Shown here: positions 7,371 through 16,612 of the stretch, piece after piece
Numbering within the stretch: the first letter of the stretch is position 1
Layout: the number at the start of each line of letters is the position of its first letter
NCBI RefSeq assembly: GCF_022812285.1
Contig: NZ_CP093300.1
Span: 3,844,001-3,908,000, forward strand
Reading direction: 5' to 3'
Source: Alkalihalobacillus sp. LMS39
Lineage (GTDB): Bacteria > Bacillota > Bacilli > Bacillales > Bacillaceae_F
DNA: 64,000 nucleotides
The notes under the pieces: model-generated
The model's input: the letters and a program-made list of their open reading frames with translations, nothing else
Database searches by the model: none
What the model was told of the DNA's origin: nothing
Program-made: the position numbers and the translations under genes

Positions 7371-8711
7371 TTAAAAACCATTGTTTTTTATGACGTCGCT
7401 ATACCAATAAGCACTATTTTTAGGAATACGCTTTTGAGTCTCATAATCAACATAGGTCATACCAAACCTTTTATCGTAACCAAATGCCCATTCAAAATTA
7501 TCCAAAAAGGACCATAAATAATATCCTTTTAGATTCACACCATCTTGAATCGCACGGTGGCATGCATCTAAATGCTCTTGGACATAGCTAATTCTATTTT
7601 CGTCATTCACTTTTCCATCAATTAATTCATCATCAAAGGCCGCACCATTTTCAGTGATATAAATTTTCGGGTCATTATAATCATTTTTTATTCTCGTCAA
7701 TAAATCGTATAACCCTTGAGAATAAATTTCCCAATTCATTCCTGTCGTTGGAAATCCTTTTTTTACAGACTCAAATCCTAAAAAATGCTGGTTACAATCT
7801 TTTGCAGGTATAATGTTTGTAATTGAATAATAATTAATACCTAAAAAATCAATAGGATTTGCAATCGTGTTTAAATCATCTTCTTTTATAAAATCTAATG
7901 ACACAAACTGGCTATATAAATCTAGTATTTCTTTAGGATAAGACCCTTTAAAAACAGGATCTAAAAACCATCGATTCATAAATCCATCATAAATATTAGT
8001 TGCTTTTTCATATTCTTCTCCATCAAAAGCGGGGTAAGCTGGGTTAAGATTTAACGTTATTCCGATATCCTTCCCTTTAATACCGCTTTCACGAAAAGCC
8101 TGAACGGTTTTACCGTGTGAAAGTAATAAATGGTGTGATGCTTTCACAAAAGACGGAAAATCCTTATACCCTGGGGCGTGCTCTCCTGAACCATATCCTA
8201 AGTATGAAACAACCCATGGTTCATTATGAGTAATCCAGTTGTCAACGACATCTCCAAAATTTTTAAATAAAACGCTTCCATAATCAACGAAATAATCTAC
8301 TATATCTCGATTCGTCCATCCACCTTTATCTTGCAGGGCTTGCGGTAAATCCCAATGATACATTGTAAGTGCTGGAGTAATTCCATTTTCTAATAAAGTA
8401 TCAATGATTCTTTTATAAAAATCTAAACCCCTTTCGTTGATTTGTCCCGTACCGTTTGGGAATATTCTTGGCCAACTTATCGAAAATCGATATGATTTAA
8501 TTCCAAGATCTTTCATAAGTTTGATATCGCTTTCATAAAGGTGATAATGGTCACAAGCAATTACCCCAGTATCGTTATTATGTACTTTCCCAGGTATACG
8601 AGAAAACTGGTCCCATATCGATTCACCCTTACCATCTTCCTTAGCTGCGCCTTCTATTTGGTATGAAGATGTAGCCGTTCCCCAGACAAAATCATTTGGA
8701 AATTTTAACAT
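7371..8711 (-). CDS. bglA: GH1 family beta-glucosidase
   Basis: This 446-residue cytoplasmic glycoside hydrolase of family 1 cleaves the non-reducing beta-D-glucosyl end of imported glucosides. The general acid/base lies in THNEPW (about residue 165) and the nucleophile in ITENGAAFDD (about residue 355). The family N-terminal signature FVWGTATSSYQIEG and the C-terminal WSFLDNFEWAFGY are present. There is no signal peptide, in agreement with intracellular hydrolysis after ABC uptake rather than PTS uptake. ATG at 8711 was chosen for its spacing from GAGGAG. It is the first gene of the operon. Confidence 0.93.
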   Translation of the reverse strand: MLKFPNDFVWGTATSSYQIEGAAKEDGKGESIWDQFSRIPGKVHNNDTGVIACDHYHLYESDIKLMKDLGIKSYRFSISWPRIFPNGTGQINERGLDFYKRIIDTLLENGITPALTMYHWDLPQALQDKGGWTNRDIVDYFVDYGSVLFKNFGDVVDNWITHNEPWVVSYLGYGSGEHAPGYKDFPSFVKASHHLLLSHGKTVQAFRESGIKGKDIGITLNLNPAYPAFDGEEYEKATNIYDGFMNRWFLDPVFKGSYPKEILDLYSQFVSLDFIKEDDLNTIANPIDFLGINYYSITNIIPAKDCNQHFLGFESVKKGFPTTGMNWEIYSQGLYDLLTRIKNDYNDPKIYITENGAAFDDELIDGKVNDENRISYVQEHLDACHRAIQDGVNLKGYYLWSFLDNFEWAFGYDKRFGMTYVDYETQKRIPKNSAYWYSDVIKNNGF

Positions 8712-8750
8712 TTTCACAACTCCTCAAAGTGGTTTATCTTTTTTTCTACT

Positions 8751-8760
8751 AAACCGGTTT
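8751..8760. promoter_or_regulatory. LacI-type operator palindrome
   Basis: The perfect palindrome AAACCGGTTT with a central CG fits LacI/GalR-family operators. It lies about 10 bases downstream of the -10 box of the operon promoter, a classic repression position. The LacI regulator encoded in the operon is the obvious candidate ligand. Confidence 0.7.
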
Positions 8761-8770
8761 CGTTAATTTC

Positions 8771-8799
8771 ATACTAGCTTTTGAAAAGTTTCTTGTCAA
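8771..8799 (-). promoter_or_regulatory. Sigma-A promoter of the beta-glucoside operon
   Basis: On the minus strand: TTGACA, 17-bp spacer, TAGTAT. The 8800-9046 stretch upstream is AT-rich with no convincing gene. Confidence 0.85.
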
Positions 8800-9046
8800 T
8801 AGATTTTTTTCAAAAAAATTACTTTATTTCAAAAGTGCTTATTTTACCTTTTCATTACCCTTAATTAATGCGCTTCGCTACATTGTTTCCCGCTTTTTTA
8901 TCCAACTTATTCTATCCATTATACCGAGGTATTTCCCTACCAATCTATGATTTCTCGTATTTCACTTCTTTTCTTTCGTAAAACCACTAAAATATTCGTA
9001 ACTAATTTTACGAAACATTCTATCCTGGTTATATTTTCTTAATTCA

Positions 9047-9075
9047 TTGACTTTTCTGTAAACTTTAGTTACAAT
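9047..9075 (+). promoter_or_regulatory. Sigma-A promoter of the SDR gene
   Basis: TTGACT, 17-bp spacer, TACAAT. It is followed by AAAGGAGG in front of the start codon at 9113. Confidence 0.8.
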
Positions 9076-9112
9076 TAAGTATCTATTGTTTTTTATTAAA
9101 GGAGGGTGAAAA

Positions 9113-9823
9113 ATGGGTGCTTTATCTGAAAAAGTGATTGTTATCACTGGTGCCGGAACAGGCTTAGGACGCGAAGCTGCCTTAGAAGCAGTAAAGCAAG
9201 GAGGGAAAGTTTCCATTTGTTGCCGTTCTATCGGAAGTATCGAACAGATGAAGAAGGATTTATCTCCATATCAAGGTCAATTTTTAGTAACGCAAGCTGA
9301 TGTCTCTATTGAGCAAGACGTGAATCGTTTCATTGAAGCGACGATAAGTCAGTTTGGAACAATTGATGTTCTCATCAACAATGCTGCTGTCTTTGAAAAT
9401 TACGACATTGTAGATTCTACATTAGAATCATGGAATCATCATTTTGAAAACAATGTCACGTCTACTTTTCTCATGACTCGGGCGTGTATCCCTATTATGA
9501 GGCAGCAACGGTCTGGACAAATTATCTCCATTACCTCTGGTTTAGCACGCCAAGGTGCTGCTGGATTTAGTGCATATAGCGCAAGCAAAGCTGCTTTAGA
9601 AGCGTTAACCTTTACTGCTGAAGAAGAAGAAGCCAAAAATGGCATTACCGCGACGGTCTTTAACCCTGGTGTCATGAAAACAAAACTACAATCTAGAGGT
9701 GACGACCCAAGTGAGGTCGCCCCATATCTATTACAGTTACTTACCAACACGGATTTACCTAAAAATCGAGTGATTACAGTAGATGAAATAAAATCAAGAG
9801 CGAATGAAAAAGTGACCTTTTAA
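9113..9823 (+). CDS. Short-chain dehydrogenase/reductase (SDR)
   Basis: A 236-residue classical SDR with an NAD(P)-binding Rossmann fold. The nucleotide loop is TGAGTGLG at about residues 11-18, the structural motif is NNAA at about 89-92, and the catalytic pair Tyr/Lys is in YSASK near residue 155, preceded by the catalytic Ser in ITSGLA. Arg in CCRS after the second strand suggests NADP(H) preference. The C-terminal part, with PGVMKT, is the substrate side. It is monocistronic, with its own promoter and terminator. Substrate unknown. Confidence 0.88.
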   Translation: MGALSEKVIVITGAGTGLGREAALEAVKQGGKVSICCRSIGSIEQMKKDLSPYQGQFLVTQADVSIEQDVNRFIEATISQFGTIDVLINNAAVFENYDIVDSTLESWNHHFENNVTSTFLMTRACIPIMRQQRSGQIISITSGLARQGAAGFSAYSASKAALEALTFTAEEEEAKNGITATVFNPGVMKTKLQSRGDDPSEVAPYLLQLLTNTDLPKNRVITVDEIKSRANEKVTF

Positions 9824-9838
9824 TTAGGTACAACAACC

Positions 9839-9876
9839 GAAAACCCTGCAAAGCTAATTGTTGCTTTGCAGGGTTT
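9839..9876. terminator. Intrinsic terminator between SDR gene and yisL
   Basis: The stem AAACCCTGCAAAG / CTTTGCAGGGTTT is followed by a T-run on the plus strand. It can also serve the convergent yisL gene. Confidence 0.93.
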
Positions 9877-9881
9877 TTTTG

Positions 9882-10250
9882 TTAAAACGATAATACATTA
9901 AATCCAATTAAGACAACTAACAGCGCAGTAACACCAAACTGCAGCCAGTGATACATTTTGACTTTGCGGTCAATGTTTTTCTTTTTAGCACGAGTTAAAA
10001 TAACTTCCATGAAGTAAATCAGTGCTAACGCTAAAAGTGCTTTAATAATAAAAGTGAGGTCACTTAAATACAAGGTAAAAAGTAACCATCCTCCTGTCAC
10101 AATCATAATGACATAGAATAAACGCAAAATCATATGAACAATTTTACCAGCTTTGTCTTTGTTTGTTACAATTAAAAAATACGCGATAAAAAATAACAAC
10201 AACGTGATAGCCCAAGATCCTGCGTGAGATTGATAAATCGCATTATACAT
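9882..10250 (-). CDS. yisL: YisL family (UPF0344) membrane protein
   Basis: A 122-residue protein with four membrane helices. The N-terminal SHAGSWAITLLLFFIAYFL and the segment KIVHMILRLFYVIMIVTGGW match the YisL/UPF0344 family of about 118 residues. The ATG at 10250 follows AAGGAGG; an upstream in-frame extension lacks a ribosome binding site. Function unknown. In the 10251-10406 stretch the only notable item is a possible weak promoter on the plus strand (TATAAT at 10374). Confidence 0.85.
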   Translation of the reverse strand: MYNAIYQSHAGSWAITLLLFFIAYFLIVTNKDKAGKIVHMILRLFYVIMIVTGGWLLFTLYLSDLTFIIKALLALALIYFMEVILTRAKKKNIDRKVKMYHWLQFGVTALLVVLIGFNVLSF

Positions 10251-10406
10251 TATGTTCCTCCTTATCATAGATTTGTTATGTACCACTTCCTTTATAGTTT
10301 ATATGAAAATCGTTGAACAAACAAATGCTTCGTCCCTTTACTCATAACAGTATTGTGACAATTTTAGTAACAGTATAATTTCAACATTTGAACTTTTAAA
10401 GGAAGA

Positions 10407-10456
10407 AAAAGGATCAATGTGAGCACGGGTATGCTGCCACTGATCCTTTTTTAAAG
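10407..10456. terminator. Terminator of the pst-phoU operon (bidirectional)
   Basis: A long hairpin with outer stem AAAAGGATCA / TGATCCTTTT and an inner GTG/CAC and GCA/TGC pairing is followed by T-runs on both strands. It lies downstream of phoU on the minus strand. Confidence 0.85.
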
Positions 10457-10479
10457 GTCCTAAAATATATTCCCTATTT

Positions 10480-10588
10480 ATAAGAAAAACACGGAACGTC
10501 TTTTCTTTCAAGCGAAGTGCGGAGCCTTCGCTCTTCTTGAAATAGCTTTCAAAGCTTCACTGCTACACCAACATTTTTCTTATCTTTA
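10480..10588 (+). repeat. TAAGAAAAACGC hairpin-ended interspersed repeat, copy 2
   Basis: It starts TAAGAAAAACACGGAACGTC and ends TTTTTCTTATC, so the two ends are inverted repeats. It shares the middle CTTTCAAGCGAAGTGCGGAG and CTTCACTGCTACACCAA with copy 1. It lies 21 bases from the phoU stop codon, between the gene and its terminator. Confidence 0.75.
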
Positions 10589-10609
10589 GACAAAGGGCTG
10601 AAAAGGGAC

Positions 10610-11263
10610 TTAATTTAAATCAAAATGCTTGCCGTTTACTTCATACACTACCCATTCTGCGACATTTGTTGCATAATCAGCTATCCGTTCAATATATCTA
10701 CCTAAAAAAGCAAGCTGTGTTGTTTGTTCGGCTCGTAATGCTTCTGTTCCTAAGTTCATAATGTCACGAATATATTGACCATACATTTGATCAACTTTGT
10801 CGTCTAACATTGCAATTCGCTGTGCCACTAAAATATCACTAGTCATATAAGCGTTTAAAGACGTTTCTAACATATTGCAAGCAATGTCAGCCATCTCTAA
10901 TAACACGTCTCTTTGGCCTGTTAAATAATTTGTATCAATACGTTTTGAAACTTTGGCCATATCAACGGCTAAGTCACCAATCCGTTCTAAATCACTTGAT
11001 ATTTTTAAGGCAACGATTAATTTCCTTAAGTCGCCAGCCACAGGTTGCTGCTTGGCTATCATTAACACAACCTCATCATTGATCGCTAACTCCATTTGGT
11101 TAATCTCTATATCACCCTGTATGACTTTTTCCATTTTCATAACGTTTCCTTGTTGGAACGCTTCAATAGCAAGAGATAGAGACTGTTTAACTTGCTGACC
11201 CATCTTTTGTATTTCTTGCTTAACCTCAACTAGTTGGTGCGTGAAATTCCCTCTAATTTCCAT
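10610..11263 (-). CDS. phoU: Phosphate transport system regulator PhoU
   Basis: A 217-residue all-helical cytoplasmic protein of two PhoU repeats. The metal-binding patterns E..DLAVDMAK (about residues 75-85) and the equivalent YIERIADYATNVAEW near the C-terminus are visible. It links phosphate import through PstSCAB to the PhoR/PhoP two-component system in bacteria that have it, and it lowers Pst activity. It is the last gene of the pst operon. B. subtilis lacks phoU in its pst operon, so this gene arrangement differs. I chose the second ATG (11263), eight bases after AAGGA. Confidence 0.93.
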   Translation of the reverse strand: MEIRGNFTHQLVEVKQEIQKMGQQVKQSLSLAIEAFQQGNVMKMEKVIQGDIEINQMELAINDEVVLMIAKQQPVAGDLRKLIVALKISSDLERIGDLAVDMAKVSKRIDTNYLTGQRDVLLEMADIACNMLETSLNAYMTSDILVAQRIAMLDDKVDQMYGQYIRDIMNLGTEALRAEQTTQLAFLGRYIERIADYATNVAEWVVYEVNGKHFDLN

Positions 11264-11280
11264 TCGCATAATCCTTCTCT

Positions 11281-12105
11281 CTATCCAAAACGGCCTGTTA
11301 CATAATCTTCAGTTCTTTTGTCTGCTGGATTAGAAAAGATTACATCCGTTTTATCATATTCTACCGTTTCTCCATTTAAGAAGAAGGCCGTCTTATCAGA
11401 GATTCGAGCGGCTTGTTGCATATTATGAGTGACAATAATGATTGAATAATCATTTCTTAATTGCTGGATTAATTCCTCAACTTTTAACGTTGATTTGGGA
11501 TCTAACGCAGAAGTAGGCTCATCCATTAAAATGACGTCTGGCTCGATAGCAAGACAACGAGCAATACATAATCTTTGCTGTTGACCACCTGAAAGTCCAT
11601 AAGCATTTTCGTTTAAACGGTCTTTTACTTCATCCCAAATATAAGCACCACGTAAGCTTTTTTCTACAATTTGATTGAGGATTTTTTTATTTCGAATCCC
11701 ATGAATTCTTGGTCCGTATGCAATATTATCATAAATAGATTTAGGAAATGGGTTTGGCTTTTGAAACACCATACCTACTTTTGTTCTTAAATCTTCGACT
11801 TGATATGATTTTCCTAAAATATTTTCACCACGATAAGAGATATTACCGGAAATTTTAACATTAGGAATAAGCTCAACCATGCGGTTTAACGTTTTTATAT
11901 AAGTAGATTTTCCACAACCTGAAGGACCGATAATCGCAGTTACTTCATTTTCATAAACCGACAGATTAATATTTTTTAAGGCCTGATCTTTGCCATACCA
12001 TAAGTTTAACCCTTTTGTATCATATACAACCTTGCCTTCAGTTTGAACGGATTCCACCTTGTCTACCTTTTCATTCTTATTTTCATTTACTGAAACTAAT
12101 GCCAT
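11281..12105 (-). CDS. pstB: Phosphate ABC transporter ATP-binding protein PstB
   Basis: A 274-residue ATPase of the Pst importer. The Walker A motif GPSGCGKST is at about residues 58-66, the ABC signature LSGGQQQRL near 169, and Walker B with DEPTSALDP near 191. The first 25 residues ([15 protein letters not shown]) are a charged extension before the usual PstB start. B. subtilis carries two pstB copies; only one is here. It is co-transcribed between pstA and phoU with short gaps. Confidence 0.95.
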   Translation of the reverse strand: MALVSVNENKNEKVDKVESVQTEGKVVYDTKGLNLWYGKDQALKNINLSVYENEVTAIIGPSGCGKSTYIKTLNRMVELIPNVKISGNISYRGENILGKSYQVEDLRTKVGMVFQKPNPFPKSIYDNIAYGPRIHGIRNKKILNQIVEKSLRGAYIWDEVKDRLNENAYGLSGGQQQRLCIARCLAIEPDVILMDEPTSALDPKSTLKVEELIQQLRNDYSIIIVTHNMQQAARISDKTAFFLNGETVEYDKTDVIFSNPADKRTEDYVTGRFG

Positions 12106-12133
12106 TGTTGTTTCCTCCCCTTTTAATAATAAA

Positions 12134-13018
12134 TTAATATCTTCGTTGAAACTTGTTTCTGATTATGATTGCAACTGAGTTCATTAAAAATAAAACAATT
12201 AATAAAACAACAATCGTTGCAGCTGCTAAATTCGCATATTCCGCTACTAACACTGAATCTATTGTCCAGTAGTAGATTTGCATTGGTAATATTGTAAATC
12301 TGTCCATAATCCCCCCAGGAAAAGGAACAAGTAAAGCTGGTATTCCAATAACAACAAGCGGAGCTGTTTCACCAATTGCTCGAGATAAAGATAAAATGAG
12401 TCCTGTTAAAATACCTGGTAAAGCAGCAGGTAATACAACATTCTTTATCGTCTGCCATTTTGTTGCTCCCATTGCGTAAGACGCTTCACTTAAGTGTTGT
12501 GGTACCGAACGAAGAGCTTCTTGGCTGGCAACAACTACGATAGGAAGAACTAATAAAGACATTGTAAGTCCACCAGCAAGAACAATGTTACCTAAATCCA
12601 TTGCTCGAACAAAGATAGTCAGACCTAAAATTCCAAAAACGATGGAAGGTACTCCCGCTAAATTTCGGATGTTCGTTTGAATAAAAGAATGAATTTTTCC
12701 CCTTTTTGCATAAACTTCTAAGTATATCGCTGTACCAACACCGATGAGCATCGTTACAGGAGCAACAACGGCCATTAACCAAAGTGTTCCAAGAATAGCT
12801 CCCATAATTCCGGCTCTATCAGCATTTGTTGAAAGTCTTCCAGTCAGAAAATCATAATCAATCCAACCAATACTTTGAGAAAAAACTCTTGCTATTAAAA
12901 CAGCCAAAACAATTACACCAAATGTAGTCGATAGGAAAAATATTGTTTTTGCAATATTGTTTCGTAATATACGTGTATTCATTTTTTTTTGAACTTGCAC
13001 ACTGTCTACATATTTCAT
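12134..13018 (-). CDS. pstA: Phosphate ABC transporter permease PstA
   Basis: A 294-residue membrane permease with six helices. The coupling loop [20 protein letters not shown] and the sequence RAIGETAPL are typical of PstA. It follows pstC with a one-base gap, so translation is probably coupled. It forms the phosphate channel with PstC. Confidence 0.94.
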   Translation of the reverse strand: MKYVDSVQVQKKMNTRILRNNIAKTIFFLSTTFGVIVLAVLIARVFSQSIGWIDYDFLTGRLSTNADRAGIMGAILGTLWLMAVVAPVTMLIGVGTAIYLEVYAKRGKIHSFIQTNIRNLAGVPSIVFGILGLTIFVRAMDLGNIVLAGGLTMSLLVLPIVVVASQEALRSVPQHLSEASYAMGATKWQTIKNVVLPAALPGILTGLILSLSRAIGETAPLVVIGIPALLVPFPGGIMDRFTILPMQIYYWTIDSVLVAEYANLAAATIVVLLIVLFLMNSVAIIIRNKFQRRY

Positions 13019-13019
13019 T

Positions 13020-13973
13020 TTAATATTCCTCCCTAAATCTTCGAGAAATATATTGAGCTAGTAAATTCATGACAAGAGTAAAAACAAATAATGTCATAGC
13101 AACAGCATATAAGCTGTAATATATAGTCGAACCAGCAGGAGCATCTCCTCCGGTGACTTCAACAATATATGCGGTCATCGTTTGCATAGATTGTGTAATG
13201 TCAAAAGTAAAGTTTTTCGTACTACCACTAGCAATTGTTACAATCATTGTTTCACCAATTGCGCGTGAAATCCCAAGTACAAAAGAAGCTATAATTCCAG
13301 ACATAGCAGCAGGTATAACAACCTTTCCTGTTACCTCTAGTTTTGTTGAACCTAAAGCTAATGCTCCTTCTCTCATTGAATTCGGTACCGAACTCATTGC
13401 ATCTTCAGATAAAGAAGCTACCATAGGAATAATCATAATCCCCATTACAATTCCCGGGCTTAATATATTTGTTGCTTCTAACCCTGGGATAAACTGTCTT
13501 AATAATGGTGTTACAAATGTAAAGGCAAAGAATCCATAAACAATTGTTGGGATCCCTGCTAACACTTCTAAAATTGGCTTTAATAAACGTCGAACTTTGT
13601 CAGACGCGTATTCACTAAGAAAAATTGCAGTCATTAATCCAATTGGAATCGCAACTACCATAGCAATTAAAGATGATAATACTGTTCCCGCTAATAAAGG
13701 TAAAATCCCAAACTGAGGTTCTTGACTTAAAGGTCTTAATACTGTACCCGTATAGAAGTCTAAAATGGGGACTCTTTGAAAAAATTCAATTGTTTCACTG
13801 AATAATGTATATAAAATTCCGATAGTTGTTAAAACAGAGATTGTTGCGATAAATAATAATACTTTTGGGATAATTTTTTCGATAATTGTGTTTATACTTC
13901 TAGAACTTTTATTTTTCGAAACCATTTCGCGAACGTTTAACGTATTCCCCTTATTTTCAATGCCCTTTTCCAT
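13020..13973 (-). CDS. pstC: Phosphate ABC transporter permease PstC
   Basis: A 317-residue permease whose first 40 residues are hydrophilic, followed by six helices. The coupling loop EGALALGSTKLEV and the sequence SRAIGETMIV are typical of PstC. The extended polar N-terminus (SKNKSSRSINTIIEK) lies on the cytoplasmic side. It is separated from pstS by a 106-base gap that holds a strong hairpin. Confidence 0.94.
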   Translation of the reverse strand: MEKGIENKGNTLNVREMVSKNKSSRSINTIIEKIIPKVLLFIATISVLTTIGILYTLFSETIEFFQRVPILDFYTGTVLRPLSQEPQFGILPLLAGTVLSSLIAMVVAIPIGLMTAIFLSEYASDKVRRLLKPILEVLAGIPTIVYGFFAFTFVTPLLRQFIPGLEATNILSPGIVMGIMIIPMVASLSEDAMSSVPNSMREGALALGSTKLEVTGKVVIPAAMSGIIASFVLGISRAIGETMIVTIASGSTKNFTFDITQSMQTMTAYIVEVTGGDAPAGSTIYYSLYAVAMTLFVFTLVMNLLAQYISRRFREEY

Positions 13974-14031
13974 AAAATGGACCCCTTTCAGACCTTGTCA
14001 CATTTTTCAATTAAATAAGTGAAAATGAACA

Positions 14032-14066
14032 GAAGATGAGAACTTAACGGAACAGCTCTCATCTTC
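14032..14066 (-). other. Intercistronic hairpin downstream of pstS
   Basis: The perfect ten-base stem GAAGATGAGA / TCTCATCTTC lies between pstS and pstC with no proper T-run. In B. subtilis the pst transcript is processed after pstS so that the binding protein is made in excess; this stem could do the same. Confidence 0.7.
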
Positions 14067-14079
14067 ACATTTATTTGTT

Positions 14080-15102
14080 TTACTTTAATCCTTCTAAGAA
14101 TTGAACATATTCTTGAATTTCTTCGTCTGGTAATGGAGCAAATCCAGTTTCACCAGCAAATGTATTTACATTGTTAATCGCATATAATGCAAAATCTAAA
14201 ACTTGAGGCTTTTCTTTTGCCATTCCAACATTTAAATATGTGAATACAGGACGAGTGAATGGTGCGTAATCAGCATCTTCACCAATTGTATCTAATGTAG
14301 GTTCAACAGCACCTTCACCGAAATCTACATGAACAGCTTGTAATTTATCTGTGTTGTTAACATAATAACCAAATCCGAAAAATGCGATTCCATTTTTATC
14401 TTCTGAAACTAAATTTACTAGAGTTGAATATTCTTGTTGAAGATTTACTGAATCAACTAAATCTTCTTTTCCTAAAATATTTTCAAAGAAAAACTCGTAA
14501 GTACCGTGGTTTTCATTTGGTCCCATTGGCTTGATTTCTTCGTCTGGAAACTCTGGACGAATATCAGACCATTTTGTAACTCCACCATCATGTTTGAAAA
14601 TACTAATCAATTCTTCTTTTGTTAATTCAGTTGCCCAGTCATTTTCTTTATTAATAACGAATGTTAAACCGTCTAATGCTACTTTAAATTCTTTAATTTC
14701 TAAACCTAGCGCATCAGCTTCAGCTTGTTCTTCTTCTTTGATATGACGAGAAGCGTCATTAAAGTCAGTTCCATTTTCTACTAGAAATCTTCCGAACCCA
14801 GCACTTGTACCTGCACGACTTACTTCTACTGATACTTTTTGTTGTTCTGTAGTCATGTACTCGTCAGCAATTGCTGCCATTAATGGGAATACAGTTCCCG
14901 AACCATCGATAACAACATTCCCTTCTAAATCTCCAGTTGCTTCTTCAGCTGGCTCTTCTTCTGTTGCATCATCTGTTTTTTCAGTTTGTTCAGTGTCAGT
15001 GTCACCAGTTGTGTCACTATTTGCTGGCTCATCTCCAGAACCACACGCTGCTAAAAATGCCATCAATGCTGCCATTACTAATAACAATAAAAGCTTCTTC
15101 AC
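14080..15102 (-). CDS. pstS: Phosphate-binding lipoprotein PstS
   Basis: The 340-residue phosphate-binding protein of the high-affinity Pst importer. The signal peptide ends in the lipobox FLAAC with Cys20. A very acidic Asp/Glu/Thr linker (residues about 22-58) leads to the binding domain starting at VVIDGSGTVFPL, with phosphate-contact motifs DGSGT, RAGTSAGF and DASRHI. It is the promoter-proximal gene of the operon, preceded by Pho boxes, and so is likely induced by phosphate starvation through PhoP. Confidence 0.95.
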   Translation of the reverse strand: MKKLLLLLVMAALMAFLAACGSGDEPANSDTTGDTDTEQTEKTDDATEEEPAEEATGDLEGNVVIDGSGTVFPLMAAIADEYMTTEQQKVSVEVSRAGTSAGFGRFLVENGTDFNDASRHIKEEEQAEADALGLEIKEFKVALDGLTFVINKENDWATELTKEELISIFKHDGGVTKWSDIRPEFPDEEIKPMGPNENHGTYEFFFENILGKEDLVDSVNLQQEYSTLVNLVSEDKNGIAFFGFGYYVNNTDKLQAVHVDFGEGAVEPTLDTIGEDADYAPFTRPVFTYLNVGMAKEKPQVLDFALYAINNVNTFAGETGFAPLPDEEIQEYVQFLEGLK

Positions 15103-15184
15103 TTAATTGTCCTCCCTTTTCTACGAGAAAAATGATATTGTGTAGAGTGGTTTTTTGTCAGTTATTGTCCCTCTCACAATTGCT

Positions 15185-15271
15185 AGTATAGTAGGCGAAT
15201 ATTAAGGTGGTGTGTTGCGTTTGTAAATATTTTGTAAACAAGTCTTTAATAACATTAAGAGTGTAACAGTT
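15185..15271 (-). promoter_or_regulatory. pstS: Pho boxes and -10 region of the pst operon
   Basis: On the minus strand TTTACA (15233-15238), TTTACA (15222-15227) and AACACA (15211-15216) repeat at exactly 11-bp spacing, matching the PhoP consensus TT(A/T/C)ACA. Weaker units continue upstream (TTAAAG at 15244-15249, GTTACA at 15262-15267). A -10 box TATACT lies at 15185-15190. The 15272-15507 stretch beyond is AT-rich with no gene. Confidence 0.85.
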
Positions 15272-15507
15272 CAACGTAATAATTGAACCCTTTTTGTAAT
15301 CGCTTTCTACAAATAAAACCTTTATAATACAAGATTTGAACATTTATTCTTTCTTTTTTTGATTGTAAATATATTGAATTTATACATTTATTTCTCACTA
15401 AAAAAATGAAGTATATCTATCAATTTACGGACTTATAAACAAAAAAATTTTTGGGTAGCTTTTAAAATCATATTGGGGTTAACTTCTTTAGAGGGGAGGG
15501 TTCCAAC

Positions 15508-15570
15508 TTTGGACAACTGTCCACTACTCGTTGCTAGAAGTGATGATAAAAGTAGAAACAGCTGTCCAAA
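15508..15570. repeat. Isolated inverted repeat TTTGGACAACTGT...ACAGCTGTCCAAA
   Basis: Two 13-base arms (15508-15520 and 15558-15570) are inverted with one mismatch and 37 bases between them. They lie downstream of the yhfI-like gene. No A/T tract makes it a standard terminator. Its arms resemble, but do not match, the GGACA-containing units of the 184-bp repeat family. Confidence 0.6.
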
Positions 15571-15597
15571 CGAAAGAGTGCTTTTCGATTTGTTATA

Positions 15598-16323
15598 TTA
15601 AGTAAAGGACCAACCTTTAGATGCTAACTCAACTTGTCCATCATAACTTTCTTTCACTTCAGTAAGTAATGAAGTCCGCTCACCAAAATGAGGTAAATGG
15701 GTAAGCAATACTTGTTTTGCTCTCGCTTTATTTGCGAGTATGCCAACATCTTGACTATTCATGTGTCCACCAACTGTTTCTTGATTTTTATAAAAACTAC
15801 ACTCAGCAATTAACAAATCACACTCTTTCGCAAATGAAGCAAGCCCAAGGAAATAACTTGTATCTGCTGTATACACGATTTCTTTTTGCCCGTTCGTAAT
15901 CTTCATGGCGTAACAAGGTGCCGGATGCTTTGTCTTCAAAAAGGAAATGGCAAACGGACCAACATCTAAAAGTGAGTTTGACTGATAAGGGATTGATTTG
16001 ACATATGGTTCATACGCTAATGTATCAAAACGTTCATCGTCCTTATGCCCATAAATGAACAGCGGTGTAGAAGCTCGACCAAGCTTTGTTTCAATTAACC
16101 TTGCATAATGCAGAACACCAATGTCGGCAATATGGTCTTGGTGGTAATGAGAAACAACGACAGCCTGTAACTTTTGAAGAGGACAATATCGTTGAAGATG
16201 ACTTAATACACCACTGCCACAATCAAGCAAAAGAGAAAAGTCATCTTGTTGAATTAAATAACCTGATGTTGCTTCCTCTGGTTCCGGATAACCATGCCAA
16301 CAACCAATCACTGTAAGCTTCAT
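15598..16323 (-). CDS. yhfI: YhfI-like MBL-fold metallohydrolase
   Basis: A 241-residue metallo-beta-lactamase-fold hydrolase of the RNase Z-like branch. The metal motif SHYHQDHIADIG is at about residues 65-76, with further ligands in KTKHPAPCYAM, TADTSYF and LTHLPHFGE. The N-terminus MKLTVIGCWHGYPE, the segment EATSGYLI and the overall length match B. subtilis YhfI. It lacks the exosite of true RNase Z, so tRNA processing is unlikely. The physiological substrate is not known. Start ATG at 16323 follows AAGG. Confidence 0.85.
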   Translation of the reverse strand: MKLTVIGCWHGYPEPEEATSGYLIQQDDFSLLLDCGSGVLSHLQRYCPLQKLQAVVVSHYHQDHIADIGVLHYARLIETKLGRASTPLFIYGHKDDERFDTLAYEPYVKSIPYQSNSLLDVGPFAISFLKTKHPAPCYAMKITNGQKEIVYTADTSYFLGLASFAKECDLLIAECSFYKNQETVGGHMNSQDVGILANKARAKQVLLTHLPHFGERTSLLTEVKESYDGQVELASKGWSFT

Positions 16324-16382
16324 ATATGTACCTTCTTTCTTATTGAAATCATGCTGCACAAGGATGGGAGAGCAGACGCCGC

Positions 16383-16566
16383 AACGGACATCTGTTCCGC
16401 TATTCTATCATTTTTCATATAAAAGCCAAATCGTTCGGACATTTGTTCCGTTATGTCAGCGAAAAGAAAGGATATTTTTGAAAAGATGGTAAAATAGCGG
16501 AACATATGTCCGAACACCTTTGAAGAAAGCTAGTTTTCACGCAAATAACAGAACAGGTGTCCGTTA
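16383..16566. repeat. 184-bp four-arm dyad repeat, copy A
   Basis: Four copies of a 19-21 bp unit (consensus CGGACATNTGTTCCGYTAT) are arranged forward, forward, reverse, reverse at 16383, 16434, 16494 and 16546 (spacings 51, 60 and 52). The whole is one large dyad. Same architecture at 23190, 29430 and 61132. Confidence 0.8.
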
Positions 16567-16612
16567 AGCGCGAGCCGAACTCCACTTGCCGCATTTCGCG
16601 CCTTTTAAACAT

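Noticed and set aside
15158-15343. Minus-strand ORF of 61 codons upstream of pstS
   Set aside because: It covers the Pho boxes and the -10 box, has no ribosome binding site and no protein-like composition.
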